64,000 nt of DNA from Agrobacterium vitis (lineage in GTDB: Bacteria; Pseudomonadota; Alphaproteobacteria; Rhizobiales; Rhizobiaceae). A program made the position numbers and the translations under genes. Where the stretch lies: NCBI RefSeq assembly GCF_037039395.1, contig NZ_CP146244.1, positions 372,001 to 436,000 on the forward strand. Direction: 5' to 3'. The notes below the pieces were generated by a model that was given only the letters and a program-made list of their open reading frames with translations, searched no databases and had not been told where the DNA came from. Shown in pieces: positions 35,673 through 45,029 of the stretch (within the stretch, counting starts at the first letter, position 1; every line of letters begins with the position of its first letter).

Positions 35673-36497
35673 TCAGGCGTTCCAGTCTGGAGCCAGACCC
35701 GGAGGACTGACGAGACGGCCGTCGGGGCGTGCCAATTTGCTGATCGAGGCCATCTCGTCCGCGCTCAGCTGGAAATCGAATACGGCAAAATTTTCCACGA
35801 CCCGCTCAGGCTTGGCGGTTTTGGAAAGCACGACAAAACCCTGTTGGATCGACCAGCGCAAACCGACCTGCGCGGCGCTCTTGCCGTGCTTTCTGCCGAT
35901 CTCCTGAAGCAGCGGATCGTCTGGCACCTTGCCGTCAGCCATGCCGAAATAGGTGGTGATCGCAACACCCGCCGCCTTAGCCGCTTCAGCCATAACGCGC
36001 TGATCAAGATAAGGATGCAATTCGATCTGGTTGGTGACGATCGGTGCCTTGCTGCGCGCGAGCGACTCCTTCAACTGGGTGATATTTTGATTGCTGACGC
36101 CAATGAACCGCGTTTTGCCTGCGGCCTGCACCGCGTTCAGCATGTCGATCTGGTCTCCAATCGCTATCTTGTCGGCTGGCCAGTGCAGAAGCAGCAGATC
36201 GACCCGGTCGACTTTCAATTTGTCGAGGCTTTCCTCGACCGAAGCTCCAAACTTCGCCGTGTCATAATTGTCTACCCATACCTTGGTGGTCAGGAACAGG
36301 TCGTCGCGACGGGCACCTGCCGCCTGAAGTGCGCGGCCAAGAGCTGCCTCGTTCTGGTAGATCTGGGCGGTATCGAAATGCCTGAAGCCAGCCTCAAGCG
36401 CCGCTGGTACGACCTTCTCCACCTCTTCGTCGGACATCCTGAACACTCCAAGGCCGAGCGCCGGAATGTGGGCGCCATGCGCCGTGATTGTCTGCAT
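35673..36497 (-). CDS. Aldo/keto reductase
   Basis: AKR-superfamily reductase of 274 aa, 2,5-diketo-gluconate reductase type. The catalytic tetrad can be traced: Asp and Tyr in FDTAQIYQNEAALGRAL, Lys in LTTKVWVDNY, His in LLLHWPADK. The NADPH site is around VVLSKTAKPERV. The ATG at 36497 has AGGAGA 8 bp upstream; longer reading is spurious. The gene is only 83 bp from the right border of an IS element, which now separates it from the divergent LysR gene at 38044. Confidence 0.9.
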   Translation of the reverse strand: MQTITAHGAHIPALGLGVFRMSDEEVEKVVPAALEAGFRHFDTAQIYQNEAALGRALQAAGARRDDLFLTTKVWVDNYDTAKFGASVEESLDKLKVDRVDLLLLHWPADKIAIGDQIDMLNAVQAAGKTRFIGVSNQNITQLKESLARSKAPIVTNQIELHPYLDQRVMAEAAKAAGVAITTYFGMADGKVPDDPLLQEIGRKHGKSAAQVGLRWSIQQGFVVLSKTAKPERVVENFAVFDFQLSADEMASISKLARPDGRLVSPPGLAPDWNA

Positions 36498-36594
36498 AGT
36501 CGTCTCCTGGTGTTGTATCTGCCGGCTCGCGTCGCTGCGCGGGGACCTATGGTTGGGTTTAGGCGTCCCTTCGCGAGCATATGTGGACACCCCC

Positions 36595-36837
36595 TCGGTC
36601 AAGCCTTTCTTCTGATCTTTTTGAACCCGGCTGGCTGCTCGCATATGTCCGGCCTCTCTGATGATCGGCCGAACGGCCGCGGGCCTTGATGAAATCCGCG
36701 GATCATGGTCCCAATCAAAAAAGCGCATTCTGCAGATGCAGTCTCGCGAACGGGTTGTCCTGATCCCCGGCGGAACCGGTATTCATCACGATCGTCTGGC
36801 AGGCCCTCCGAACTCGGTGACGCTGGTGCGTCGGTTT
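36595..36837 (-). ncRNA. Putative guide (bridge) RNA region of the IS element
   Basis: From family knowledge, IS110-type recombinases use a structured RNA encoded in the non-coding end; in IS1111-type elements it lies downstream of the transposase. The 243 bp between the transposase stop and the right repeat fit this place and size. Two strong palindromes can be seen, CGGCCGAACGGCCG (36666-36679) and ATCCGCGGAT (36694-36703). Loops that match the target flanks were not determined. Confidence 0.4.
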
Positions 36838-37866
36838 CTATGCGATGGCGTTTGTGTATACCGTCTGCCGAGTCATCACGGCCCATGCGATCCGCGCCAT
36901 CTTGTTCGCCAGCGCCACGGTCGTCAGGCGCGGGGGCTTCGTTAACAACAATTTCCTGACCCACTCGATGAGCGGCCCGTGCATCTTATGCCTGACATGC
37001 CTGAGGACGGCTGTCGCGCCGACGATCAGCAGCGTTCGCAGATATCGGTTCCCGGCCTTCGTGATCCTGCCGAGGCGCTCTTTTCCTCCAGACGAATTCG
37101 ATCGTGGCGTCAGCCCGAGCCATGCGGCAAATTCTCGCCCCGACCTGAAGACTGACGCATCAGGCACCGTCGCCGCCAGTGCTGTGGCAGTGATGACGCC
37201 GACGCCCGGGATCGTCGCAAGCCTGCGGCCTGCTTCGCTCGTTCGTTGCCATTCGCGTATCTTGGCTTCAAGTGTCCTGACCTCGGCGGTCAGGGAGTCG
37301 ATTTGCCTGGCCAAGGATACGACAATGTCAGTCACGAGCGGCGGAACGTCCAGCTCTGTCGGCTCGTGTGCGAGCACCCGCTCGACGAGCTCTGCCGTTC
37401 TTTCGATCCCGACCGGCGCCACGATGCCGATCTCGGTGAGATGGCCTCGTAAGGCGTTCACCAGCATGGTCCTCTGCCGGATGAGGAGAGCACGCGACTT
37501 GTGCACCATCAGGATCGACTGCTGCGACGCGGTTTTGATTGGAACGAACCGCATGGTCGGCCGGGTCACAGCCTCGCAGATCGCCTCGGCATCCACCATG
37601 TCGTTCTTCCCCCGCTTCACGTACGGCTTCACATAAGCCGGCGCCATCAGCTTGACCTCATGGCCCATGCCTGTCAGTTCGCGAGCCCAGTGATGCGCGG
37701 AGCCGCACGCCTCCATGCCGATCAGACTCGGCTCCAGCTTGGCAAAGAATGCAAGAAGGTGTGTGCGCCGGAGTTTCTGAGCGATCACGACACGACTGCT
37801 GTCATCAATGCCGTGAACCTGGAAGACATTCTTTGCAAGGTCGATTCCGATTGTCAGCCTGGACAT
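36838..37866 (-). CDS. IS110-family transposase (DEDD)
   Basis: Site-specific recombinase of 342 aa. The RuvC-like N-terminal domain has the DEDD residues Asp9 (TIGIDLAKN), Glu52 (LIGMEACGSAHHW), Asp89 and Asp92 (KNDMVDAEAICEA). A coiled-coil section precedes the C-terminal Tnp domain (LATIPGVGVITATALAA), which contains the serine-bearing motif NSSGGKERLGRITKAGNRYL. It is full length, so the element may be active. The antisense strand is open for a long distance but encodes nothing. Confidence 0.95.
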   Translation of the reverse strand: MSRLTIGIDLAKNVFQVHGIDDSSRVVIAQKLRRTHLLAFFAKLEPSLIGMEACGSAHHWARELTGMGHEVKLMAPAYVKPYVKRGKNDMVDAEAICEAVTRPTMRFVPIKTASQQSILMVHKSRALLIRQRTMLVNALRGHLTEIGIVAPVGIERTAELVERVLAHEPTELDVPPLVTDIVVSLARQIDSLTAEVRTLEAKIREWQRTSEAGRRLATIPGVGVITATALAATVPDASVFRSGREFAAWLGLTPRSNSSGGKERLGRITKAGNRYLRTLLIVGATAVLRHVRHKMHGPLIEWVRKLLLTKPPRLTTVALANKMARIAWAVMTRQTVYTNAIA

Positions 37867-38043
37867 CCCGTTTCCTTTCCAACGTTTGATTGGTCCCTGC
37901 CGATATTCTCGGCGGTAGTGGTGGGGGTGTCCACATCATCAGAAAATTTCGCCATGCAGGATAGGTATGCGCCTAAAAGGCACTTGATAACCGGTCCAAT
38001 CTCCACTTTATCTGTGAAACTTATTCACAGATGGAGATCCCCA

Positions 38044-38949
38044 ATGGATAACCGGGCTGGCGAGATGCAGGTTTTCGCGAGGGTGGTGGAAGCGGGTAGT
38101 TTTTCCGAGGCCGCACGCCTGCTGAAGATGACGCCATCAACGGTCAGCAAACTTCTCAATCGGATCGAACAGCGATTGGGCGTCCGATTGCTGGAGCGGT
38201 CGACACGCCGATTGTCGCTGACCGATGAGGGGCAGATCTATTACGAACGCAGTCTGATCTTGCTGGCCGACCTCGACGACATCGAGCAGGAACTGTCCAA
38301 GGGTGCGGCCAGCGCAGGCGGAACGGTGCGGGTCAATGCCTCGGTTGCGTTTGGCGTGCTTGGTCTCGAACCTTTATTGCCCGCCTTCTGGCAAGCCCAT
38401 CCCAACATTATTGTCGACCTGTCGCTGTCCGATGACATTATCGATCTCTATATGGAGCGTACCGACGTCGCCTTCCGGGTGGGCAGTTTGCAGAATTCGA
38501 CGATGATGGCGCGTCGCATCGGCGTCGCCCGTCGCAAGATCGTCGCAGCCCCCGCTTATCTTGAGAGCCACGGCATGCCCCAAACCATCGAGGATCTCGG
38601 GCAGCATAATTGTCTTGGGTTCAACTTCCGCAGGATAGCACCGGTGTGGCCTCTAAGGGAGAGTGGCCGGATCGTCGATCGTGCCGTCCATGGATCGCTC
38701 GTTGCCAACAACGGAGAGACGGTGCGGCGCATGGCAATTGCAGGCGTCGGGCTCGCCCGCCTCGGCGATTATCACGTCCGCGCCGATCTGGCCGCCGGGC
38801 GTCTGGTCGAGGTTCTTGCCTCGGCGGTGGAAGGTGACGAGGAGGAGATCAATGCCCTCTATCTCGGTGGACGCCGTCTGGCGCATCGCGTCCGTGTCTT
38901 TCTCGATTTCATGGCGCCGCGTCTTCAAGGCTTCCTGCATCAGCGATAG
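38044..38949 (+). CDS. LysR-family regulator
   Basis: LysR-type transcription factor of 301 aa. The N-terminal winged helix is FSEAARLLKMTPSTVSKLLN at about 20-39, with the typical linker RRLSLTDEGQIYYERSL. The effector-binding domain starts at about 90 (GGTVRVNASVAFGVLGLEP) and includes SDDIIDLYMERTDVAFRVG. It resembles the AaeR/CrgA-like subgroup. Before the IS insertion it was directly divergent from the AKR-SDR-hydrolase genes, which it probably controlled. The ATG at 38044 is chosen because upstream in-frame readings run through the IS. Confidence 0.9.
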   Translation: MDNRAGEMQVFARVVEAGSFSEAARLLKMTPSTVSKLLNRIEQRLGVRLLERSTRRLSLTDEGQIYYERSLILLADLDDIEQELSKGAASAGGTVRVNASVAFGVLGLEPLLPAFWQAHPNIIVDLSLSDDIIDLYMERTDVAFRVGSLQNSTMMARRIGVARRKIVAAPAYLESHGMPQTIEDLGQHNCLGFNFRRIAPVWPLRESGRIVDRAVHGSLVANNGETVRRMAIAGVGLARLGDYHVRADLAAGRLVEVLASAVEGDEEEINALYLGGRRLAHRVRVFLDFMAPRLQGFLHQR

Positions 38950-39129
38950 TTTTCTGCTGAGGGCGTTACGAGCACACTATGTGTCATGCTACACTATCCC
39001 GTACGATGATCGCTGCGCGGTTATTTTTTCGGTGTCCTCGGGTTTGGCATTGGCCGTTAGACTTTGCCTTGGGAAACGTGGAACTTCCTGGACGGTAGGG
39101 GCTTATAAAGTTTTGAATAGAGATCGAAT

Positions 39130-39615
39130 ATGAGTGTTGCATTTACCAAGGAAGACAGTGCGGAAACGGCAGCTGAAACACTACTGCCCGAGCGCCCGAT
39201 TTCGCCACATCCGAATCTTGTGACGGAATCGGGATTAAAAGCTCTGGAACGGCAACGTTTGCAAGCACGTGAGGCCTATGATGCCGCGCGGGCAATTGAG
39301 GACGTCAATGAACGGCGTCGGCAGATGGCCAGCCCTTTTCGGGATTTGAACTACCTTGAAGAGAGGCTTCACACGGCTCAGGTCATGCCCGATCCGACCT
39401 CCGCAGATCATGTTGCTTTTGGGACGACCGTGACGTTCACCCGTGATGATGGGCGCGTCCAAACCTATCGTATCGTCGGCGAAGACGAAGCCGATCCAAA
39501 AGCGGGATCGATCTCCTATGTCTCCCCGGTGGCAAGGGTGCTTATCGGCAAGGCTGTCGGTGATGTCGTCAATCTTGGTGATCAAGAGCTTGAGATCACG
39601 GCTATCTCGCCGTGA
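39130..39615 (+). CDS. GreA/GreB-family protein
   Basis: Transcript-cleavage-factor-like protein (161 aa). The C-terminal FKBP-like domain, VTFTRDDGRVQTYRIVGEDE followed by ADPKAGSISYVSPVARVLIG, is clear. The N-terminal part (about 30-85) is a coiled coil (LKALERQRLQAREAYDAARA). The first 27 residues are an extension. It binds in the RNA polymerase secondary channel in relatives. The acidic tip of GreA is not obvious, so it may be a regulator rather than an active cleavage factor. A part of the dispersed repeat (39061-39086) precedes it. Confidence 0.8.
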   Translation: MSVAFTKEDSAETAAETLLPERPISPHPNLVTESGLKALERQRLQAREAYDAARAIEDVNERRRQMASPFRDLNYLEERLHTAQVMPDPTSADHVAFGTTVTFTRDDGRVQTYRIVGEDEADPKAGSISYVSPVARVLIGKAVGDVVNLGDQELEITAISP

Positions 39616-39720
39616 TCTGGAGCGAATGCAAAACGATGGGTCATCGGTTGCCGGTATCAGCGCTGATGAGACAGAATTGAACGATCGCACCAGCGAAAAG
39701 TGGACACCGGTCTTCGCTAG

Positions 39721-39753
39721 AGCCTGTCAGGTTCCATCTGAACCTGACAGGCT
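39721..39753. terminator. Bidirectional terminator, perfect 14-bp stem
   Basis: AGCCTGTCAGGTTC (39721-39734) is exactly complementary to 39740-39753 with a 5-base loop. It lies between convergent genes (GreA-like and GH4) and can end both transcripts. It belongs to the same hairpin family as 18154. Confidence 0.7.
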
Positions 39754-39760
39754 GTCGTCG

Positions 39761-41122
39761 TTACGCTACCCCACCGATGCGGGCCCATTGTGGAATCCAC
39801 TGGTCGTGAGCCTTCAACAGGTCCGTCGTCAATGACCAGATCTGGTCGAGGTCGAGTTCGGCTGCGGTATGCGGGTCCATCATCGCGGCATGATAGAGGT
39901 GTGCGGGGTTTTCGTTAATCAAGGCAGCCACCGTCAGTTCCTGCACGTTGATATTGGTGCGCATCAGGGCCGTCAGTTGCGGTGGCAGGGCACCGATGGT
40001 GGTGGGCTGAATGCCGTTGTCATCGACCAGGCAGGGTACTTCCACGGCGCAATTGTCCGGTAGCGAGGTGATGCAGCCATTGTTGCGCAGGTTGCCGTAA
40101 ATCACCGAGGGTTCACCCGTCCAGACTGAGTTGATGATCGAGGAGGCATATTCCTTCGATGGTTTGACCTCGATCTTGTCTGCGGAACGATAGGCGGCGG
40201 CTTGATCTTTCCATCGCTCCACCTGCTCAATGCAGCGCTTGGGATATTCATCCAGTGGAATACCGAATTTCTCGATCAGGTCTTCGCGGCCTTCCTTGAT
40301 GAAATACGGCGTGTATTCGGCGAAATGCTCCGAGCTTTCGGTGACGAAATAGCCAAGGCGCGTCAGCATTTCATAGCGCACCTTGTTGGGGCAGCGCGGG
40401 TTCCAGGTTGGCTTGGGCGCACGGCCTTCCCGGTAGCCGCGCAACAGATCGGGATAGAGATCACGATAGGAGCCATCCGGCTGGCGATGCTCAAAATTGA
40501 GGTAAAACGCCATGTGGTTGATACCGGCAGAGCGGTAGCGGATGTCCTCATAGGGAATGGACAGATCCTCTGCCAGTTCCATGGCCGTGCCCTGAACGGA
40601 GTGGCACAGGCCAACCTGTTTGATGGCCGGATATTTCTCGGCAATCGCCCAGGTGTTGATGGCCATCGGGTTGACATATTGCAGCATGATCGCTTGCGGG
40701 CAGACCTGCATCATATCCTCGCAAATGCTCCACAGATGCGGCACGGTGCGTAAGCCCCGCATGATGCCACCGACACCCAATGTATCGGCAATGGTCTGGC
40801 GCAGACCGTATTTCTTTGGCACTTCGAAATCGGTGACGGTGCAAGGCTCATAACCGCCGATCTGAAAGGCGACGACCACGAAATTGGCCCCCTCCAGCGC
40901 TTGACGCTGATGCGAAAAGGTCTCGACCGTGGCGGATGCGCCAAGGGTGGAAATCAGCTTTCTGGCAACAACTTCGCTTTCTTCCAGACGCTGCGGATTG
41001 ATATCCATCAGCGCGATCCGCGCACCTGAGAGTGCCGGACGTTGTAATACGTCGCCAATGATATTCTTCATGAACACGGTGGAACCGGCACCAATGAAGG
41101 TGATTTTGGGCTGTTTTGTCAT
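39761..41122 (-). CDS. GH4 alpha-galactosidase-type enzyme (MelA-like)
   Basis: Glycoside hydrolase family 4 enzyme of 453 aa, which needs NAD+ and a divalent metal and works by an oxidation-elimination mechanism. The NAD-binding start is ITFIGAGSTVFMKN (7-20). The metal site is Cys173-His174 in CHSVQ with Asn151 in VNPMAIN, and another His in AGINHMAFYL. The overall length and motifs fit MelA. It is the last gene of the agp-like operon, 25 bp after the ATPase, so it presumably cleaves imported alpha-galactosides in the cytoplasm. The ATG at 41122 begins the NAD domain; a longer frame is not needed. Confidence 0.88.
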   Translation of the reverse strand: MTKQPKITFIGAGSTVFMKNIIGDVLQRPALSGARIALMDINPQRLEESEVVARKLISTLGASATVETFSHQRQALEGANFVVVAFQIGGYEPCTVTDFEVPKKYGLRQTIADTLGVGGIMRGLRTVPHLWSICEDMMQVCPQAIMLQYVNPMAINTWAIAEKYPAIKQVGLCHSVQGTAMELAEDLSIPYEDIRYRSAGINHMAFYLNFEHRQPDGSYRDLYPDLLRGYREGRAPKPTWNPRCPNKVRYEMLTRLGYFVTESSEHFAEYTPYFIKEGREDLIEKFGIPLDEYPKRCIEQVERWKDQAAAYRSADKIEVKPSKEYASSIINSVWTGEPSVIYGNLRNNGCITSLPDNCAVEVPCLVDDNGIQPTTIGALPPQLTALMRTNINVQELTVAALINENPAHLYHAAMMDPHTAAELDLDQIWSLTTDLLKAHDQWIPQWARIGGVA

Positions 41123-41147
41123 GATAGGGGTCTCGCTGTCTTGGGGA

Positions 41148-42815
<1,668 letters not shown>

Positions 42816-42827
42816 GACTTGGCCTCC

Positions 42828-43946
42828 TCAATAGGGGTCAACGGCGTCGCGCAACCCATCGCCCAGCGCATTGAACGCAAACACGGTGATCAGCACGAAC
42901 GCCACGGGAGACAGGATCCATGGATAGGACCCGATGACGGAATAGGTCGAGGTATCCTGCAACATCAGGCCCCAGGAAATCAGCGGCGGCTTCACCGCAA
43001 AGCCCAGAAAACCAAGGAAGGATTCCAGCAGCACCACGCTTGGAATGGCCAGCGTCACGGACACGATGACATGGCTCATCACATTGGGAAAAATATGCTG
43101 AAGGATGATGCGCCGATCCGTGGCCCCGATGGCCATGGCGGCCCGCACATAATCAATACGCGCCAGCGCCAATGTCTTGCCGCGCACCTCGCGTGACATC
43201 TGCGCCCAGCCCAGCGCTGACATGACGATGATGACAAAGCCCAGAAAGACATTGGTGGGAGCGGTGACCGGGATCAGCGAAGTCAGTGCCAGATAGAGCG
43301 GCAATTGCGGAAAGGCCAGAACCAGCTCGACAAAACGCTGCACCCAGGTATCGAAGCGGCCACCATAATAGCCGGAGACCATGCCAACCGTTGTGCCCAC
43401 CACGGTGACGATGAACACTACCGTCAATGCGATCATCAAGGACACGCGGGAGCCGTAAAAGATGCGCGACAGCACATCGCGGCCAAATTTATCGGTGCCG
43501 AGAAAATTCACCGGCGTGCCATCCGTTGCGCCGAAGAAATGTCGATCTGTGGGCAAAAGACCGAACAGATTGTAGCTGAAACCCTTGACGAAAAAGCCGA
43601 GATTGACGGGGTTTTCAAAGTCTGGCCCTGAAATGGGCTGGAAGGTAATAGGGTCAAGCGCCGTGCTTTCCCCGAGCGGATAGGTGCGGGGCCATACGAG
43701 ATTGCCCTGCTGGTCGGTGATGCTGATAGTCTGCGGTGGCGCAAAGGCGGTGCCGGTCAGTTTCGGATCGACGGGGGCGAAAAACTCGGCAAACACCACC
43801 ATCAGCATCAGCAGGCAGACGAGCACCAAGCCCATCATCCCGGTCCATGAGCGCCGCAAACGTCGCCAGACCAGTGCCAGATAGGTCTCATTGCCGTGAG
43901 TATTGGCAGAAGAGGACATGGTTATGGTTTGAACATCGGCTTTCAT
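42828..43946 (-). CDS. agpC: ABC transporter permease (DppC-like), alpha-galactoside importer
   Basis: Inner-membrane permease of 372 aa, longer than most DppC proteins because of an extended periplasmic segment after helix 1 (FAPVDPKLTGTAFAPPQTIS). The characteristic NFLGTDKFGRDVLSRIFYGS is at about 148-167, and the EAA-like coupling loop is LARIDYVRAAMAIGATDRRI. The start overlaps the upstream permease stop by 4 bp (ATGA). It ends in LGDGLRDAVDPY. Confidence 0.9.
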   Translation of the reverse strand: MKADVQTITMSSSANTHGNETYLALVWRRLRRSWTGMMGLVLVCLLMLMVVFAEFFAPVDPKLTGTAFAPPQTISITDQQGNLVWPRTYPLGESTALDPITFQPISGPDFENPVNLGFFVKGFSYNLFGLLPTDRHFFGATDGTPVNFLGTDKFGRDVLSRIFYGSRVSLMIALTVVFIVTVVGTTVGMVSGYYGGRFDTWVQRFVELVLAFPQLPLYLALTSLIPVTAPTNVFLGFVIIVMSALGWAQMSREVRGKTLALARIDYVRAAMAIGATDRRIILQHIFPNVMSHVIVSVTLAIPSVVLLESFLGFLGFAVKPPLISWGLMLQDTSTYSVIGSYPWILSPVAFVLITVFAFNALGDGLRDAVDPY

Positions 43947-44956
43947 GCGTGCGCCCCTCCGCCCAATCGAACCCGTGGATCAAGAAGCGCCAGCAGCATG
44001 TCGGCAATGATATTACCAACAATCAGTGTGGCAGAGAGAACCAGCATGAAGGTTGCGGTGACATAGACATCGCCCACCCACATCGAGCCGACAATGGCTG
44101 GGCCAACGGTTGGCAGGGCAAAAATAATCGCGGTTTCGATCTCGCCGGTCAGCATATAGGGCAGTACCACGCCCTGATACATGATCAGCGGATGCAGCGC
44201 ATTCGGCACTGCATGGCGCAAGATAACCTGTCGCTCGCTGAGGCCCTTGGCGCGGGCGGTTTCGACATATCGCGCGTTCAGTGTATCCAGCAGATTGCCG
44301 CGCATGACGCGCATATTATAGGCCAGCCCGCCAAAGGTGGCGATGGCAATCACCGGCCACACATGCTGCAACAGGTCTACGAATTTGGCAAAGGACCACG
44401 GCGCTCCGCCATATTTGGCGGAATTGAAACTGTTGATTTCGGTGACGTTGAAATGGAACACCATGATGTAGACGATGATCAGCGCCATCAAGAAGCGTGG
44501 CACGGTCATGCCCAGAAATGAAACGCCGGAGAGCAGACTATCCACCCAGGTATATTGCCGGGTCGCGGCCAGAATGCCGAAGGTGATGCCAATGACGGAG
44601 GCGAGGATATGGCAAACCAGCGCCAGCGCCAACGTTCGAGGCAGGCGCTCTCCCACCACTTCGGACACGGGTTTGTTGTAGAACAGGCTGTGGCCAAAAT
44701 CGCCCCGGGTGACGATGCCGGTGATCCAGTTGATGTATTGGATGGGGATCGGCTTATCCAGCCCGTTGGCGACCTTATAGGCCTGCGCCTGCGCATCGGC
44801 GGCTTCAAACGATGCGCCACCCTGATTGATCATCTGGGAGCGGATGTAGTCGCTGTAATCTCCCGGCGGGGCCTTGATGATGGCAAAGGTCACGACGCTG
44901 AGAACAAACAGCACAGGAATGGCAGAGGCAATGCGCACAAGCAGAAATCGGAACAT
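43943..44956 (-). CDS. agpB: ABC transporter permease (DppB-like), alpha-galactoside importer
   Basis: Permease of 337 aa, DppB/OppB type. It starts with RIASAIPVLFVLSVVTFAII and has the PPGDYSDYIRSQMINQGGAS loop in place of the usual PGDP. The coupling loop is TLNARYVETARAKGLSERQV. Six transmembrane segments are visible. It is separated from the binding-protein gene by 73 bp that include a stem-loop, so its expression is likely lower than that of the binding protein. Confidence 0.9.
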   Translation of the reverse strand: MFRFLLVRIASAIPVLFVLSVVTFAIIKAPPGDYSDYIRSQMINQGGASFEAADAQAQAYKVANGLDKPIPIQYINWITGIVTRGDFGHSLFYNKPVSEVVGERLPRTLALALVCHILASVIGITFGILAATRQYTWVDSLLSGVSFLGMTVPRFLMALIIVYIMVFHFNVTEINSFNSAKYGGAPWSFAKFVDLLQHVWPVIAIATFGGLAYNMRVMRGNLLDTLNARYVETARAKGLSERQVILRHAVPNALHPLIMYQGVVLPYMLTGEIETAIIFALPTVGPAIVGSMWVGDVYVTATFMLVLSATLIVGNIIADMLLALLDPRVRLGGGAHA

Positions 44957-44990
44957 GGGAACGTGCTCTCTAGTGTTTCAGGGAGTTGCC

Positions 44991-45021
44991 TTCAGCCTGC
45001 GCAAAATTCACAGGCTGAAGC
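44991..45021 (-). terminator. Stem-loop after the agpA-like binding-protein gene
   Basis: Perfect 10-bp stem CTTCAGCCTG (44991-45000) / CAGGCTGAAG (45012-45021), 11-base loop. It is directly 3' of the binding-protein gene inside the operon; such a hairpin usually protects the upstream mRNA or causes partial termination, giving excess binding protein. Confidence 0.6.
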
Positions 45022-45029
45022 GCTGCTGA

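Larger units (their letters stand above)
36581..37936 (-). mobile_element. IS110-family element (IS1111-like), 1356 bp
   Basis: Transposable element bounded by a perfect 14-bp inverted repeat (ATGTGGACACCCCC at 36581-36594 and its complement at 37923-37936). It encodes one transposase on the minus strand. IS110 members usually lack clean terminal repeats, but the IS1111 subgroup has short (sub)terminal ones, so this layout supports IS1111. The non-coding part is 257 bp downstream of the transposase and only 56 bp upstream within the repeats. No target duplication is obvious, as expected for this family. It interrupts the divergent promoter region of AKR and LysR. Confidence 0.85.

Noticed and set aside
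37501..38043. Long open frame in phase with the LysR gene running back through the IS
   Set aside because: It is antisense to the transposase and the LysR family N-terminus begins at 38044.
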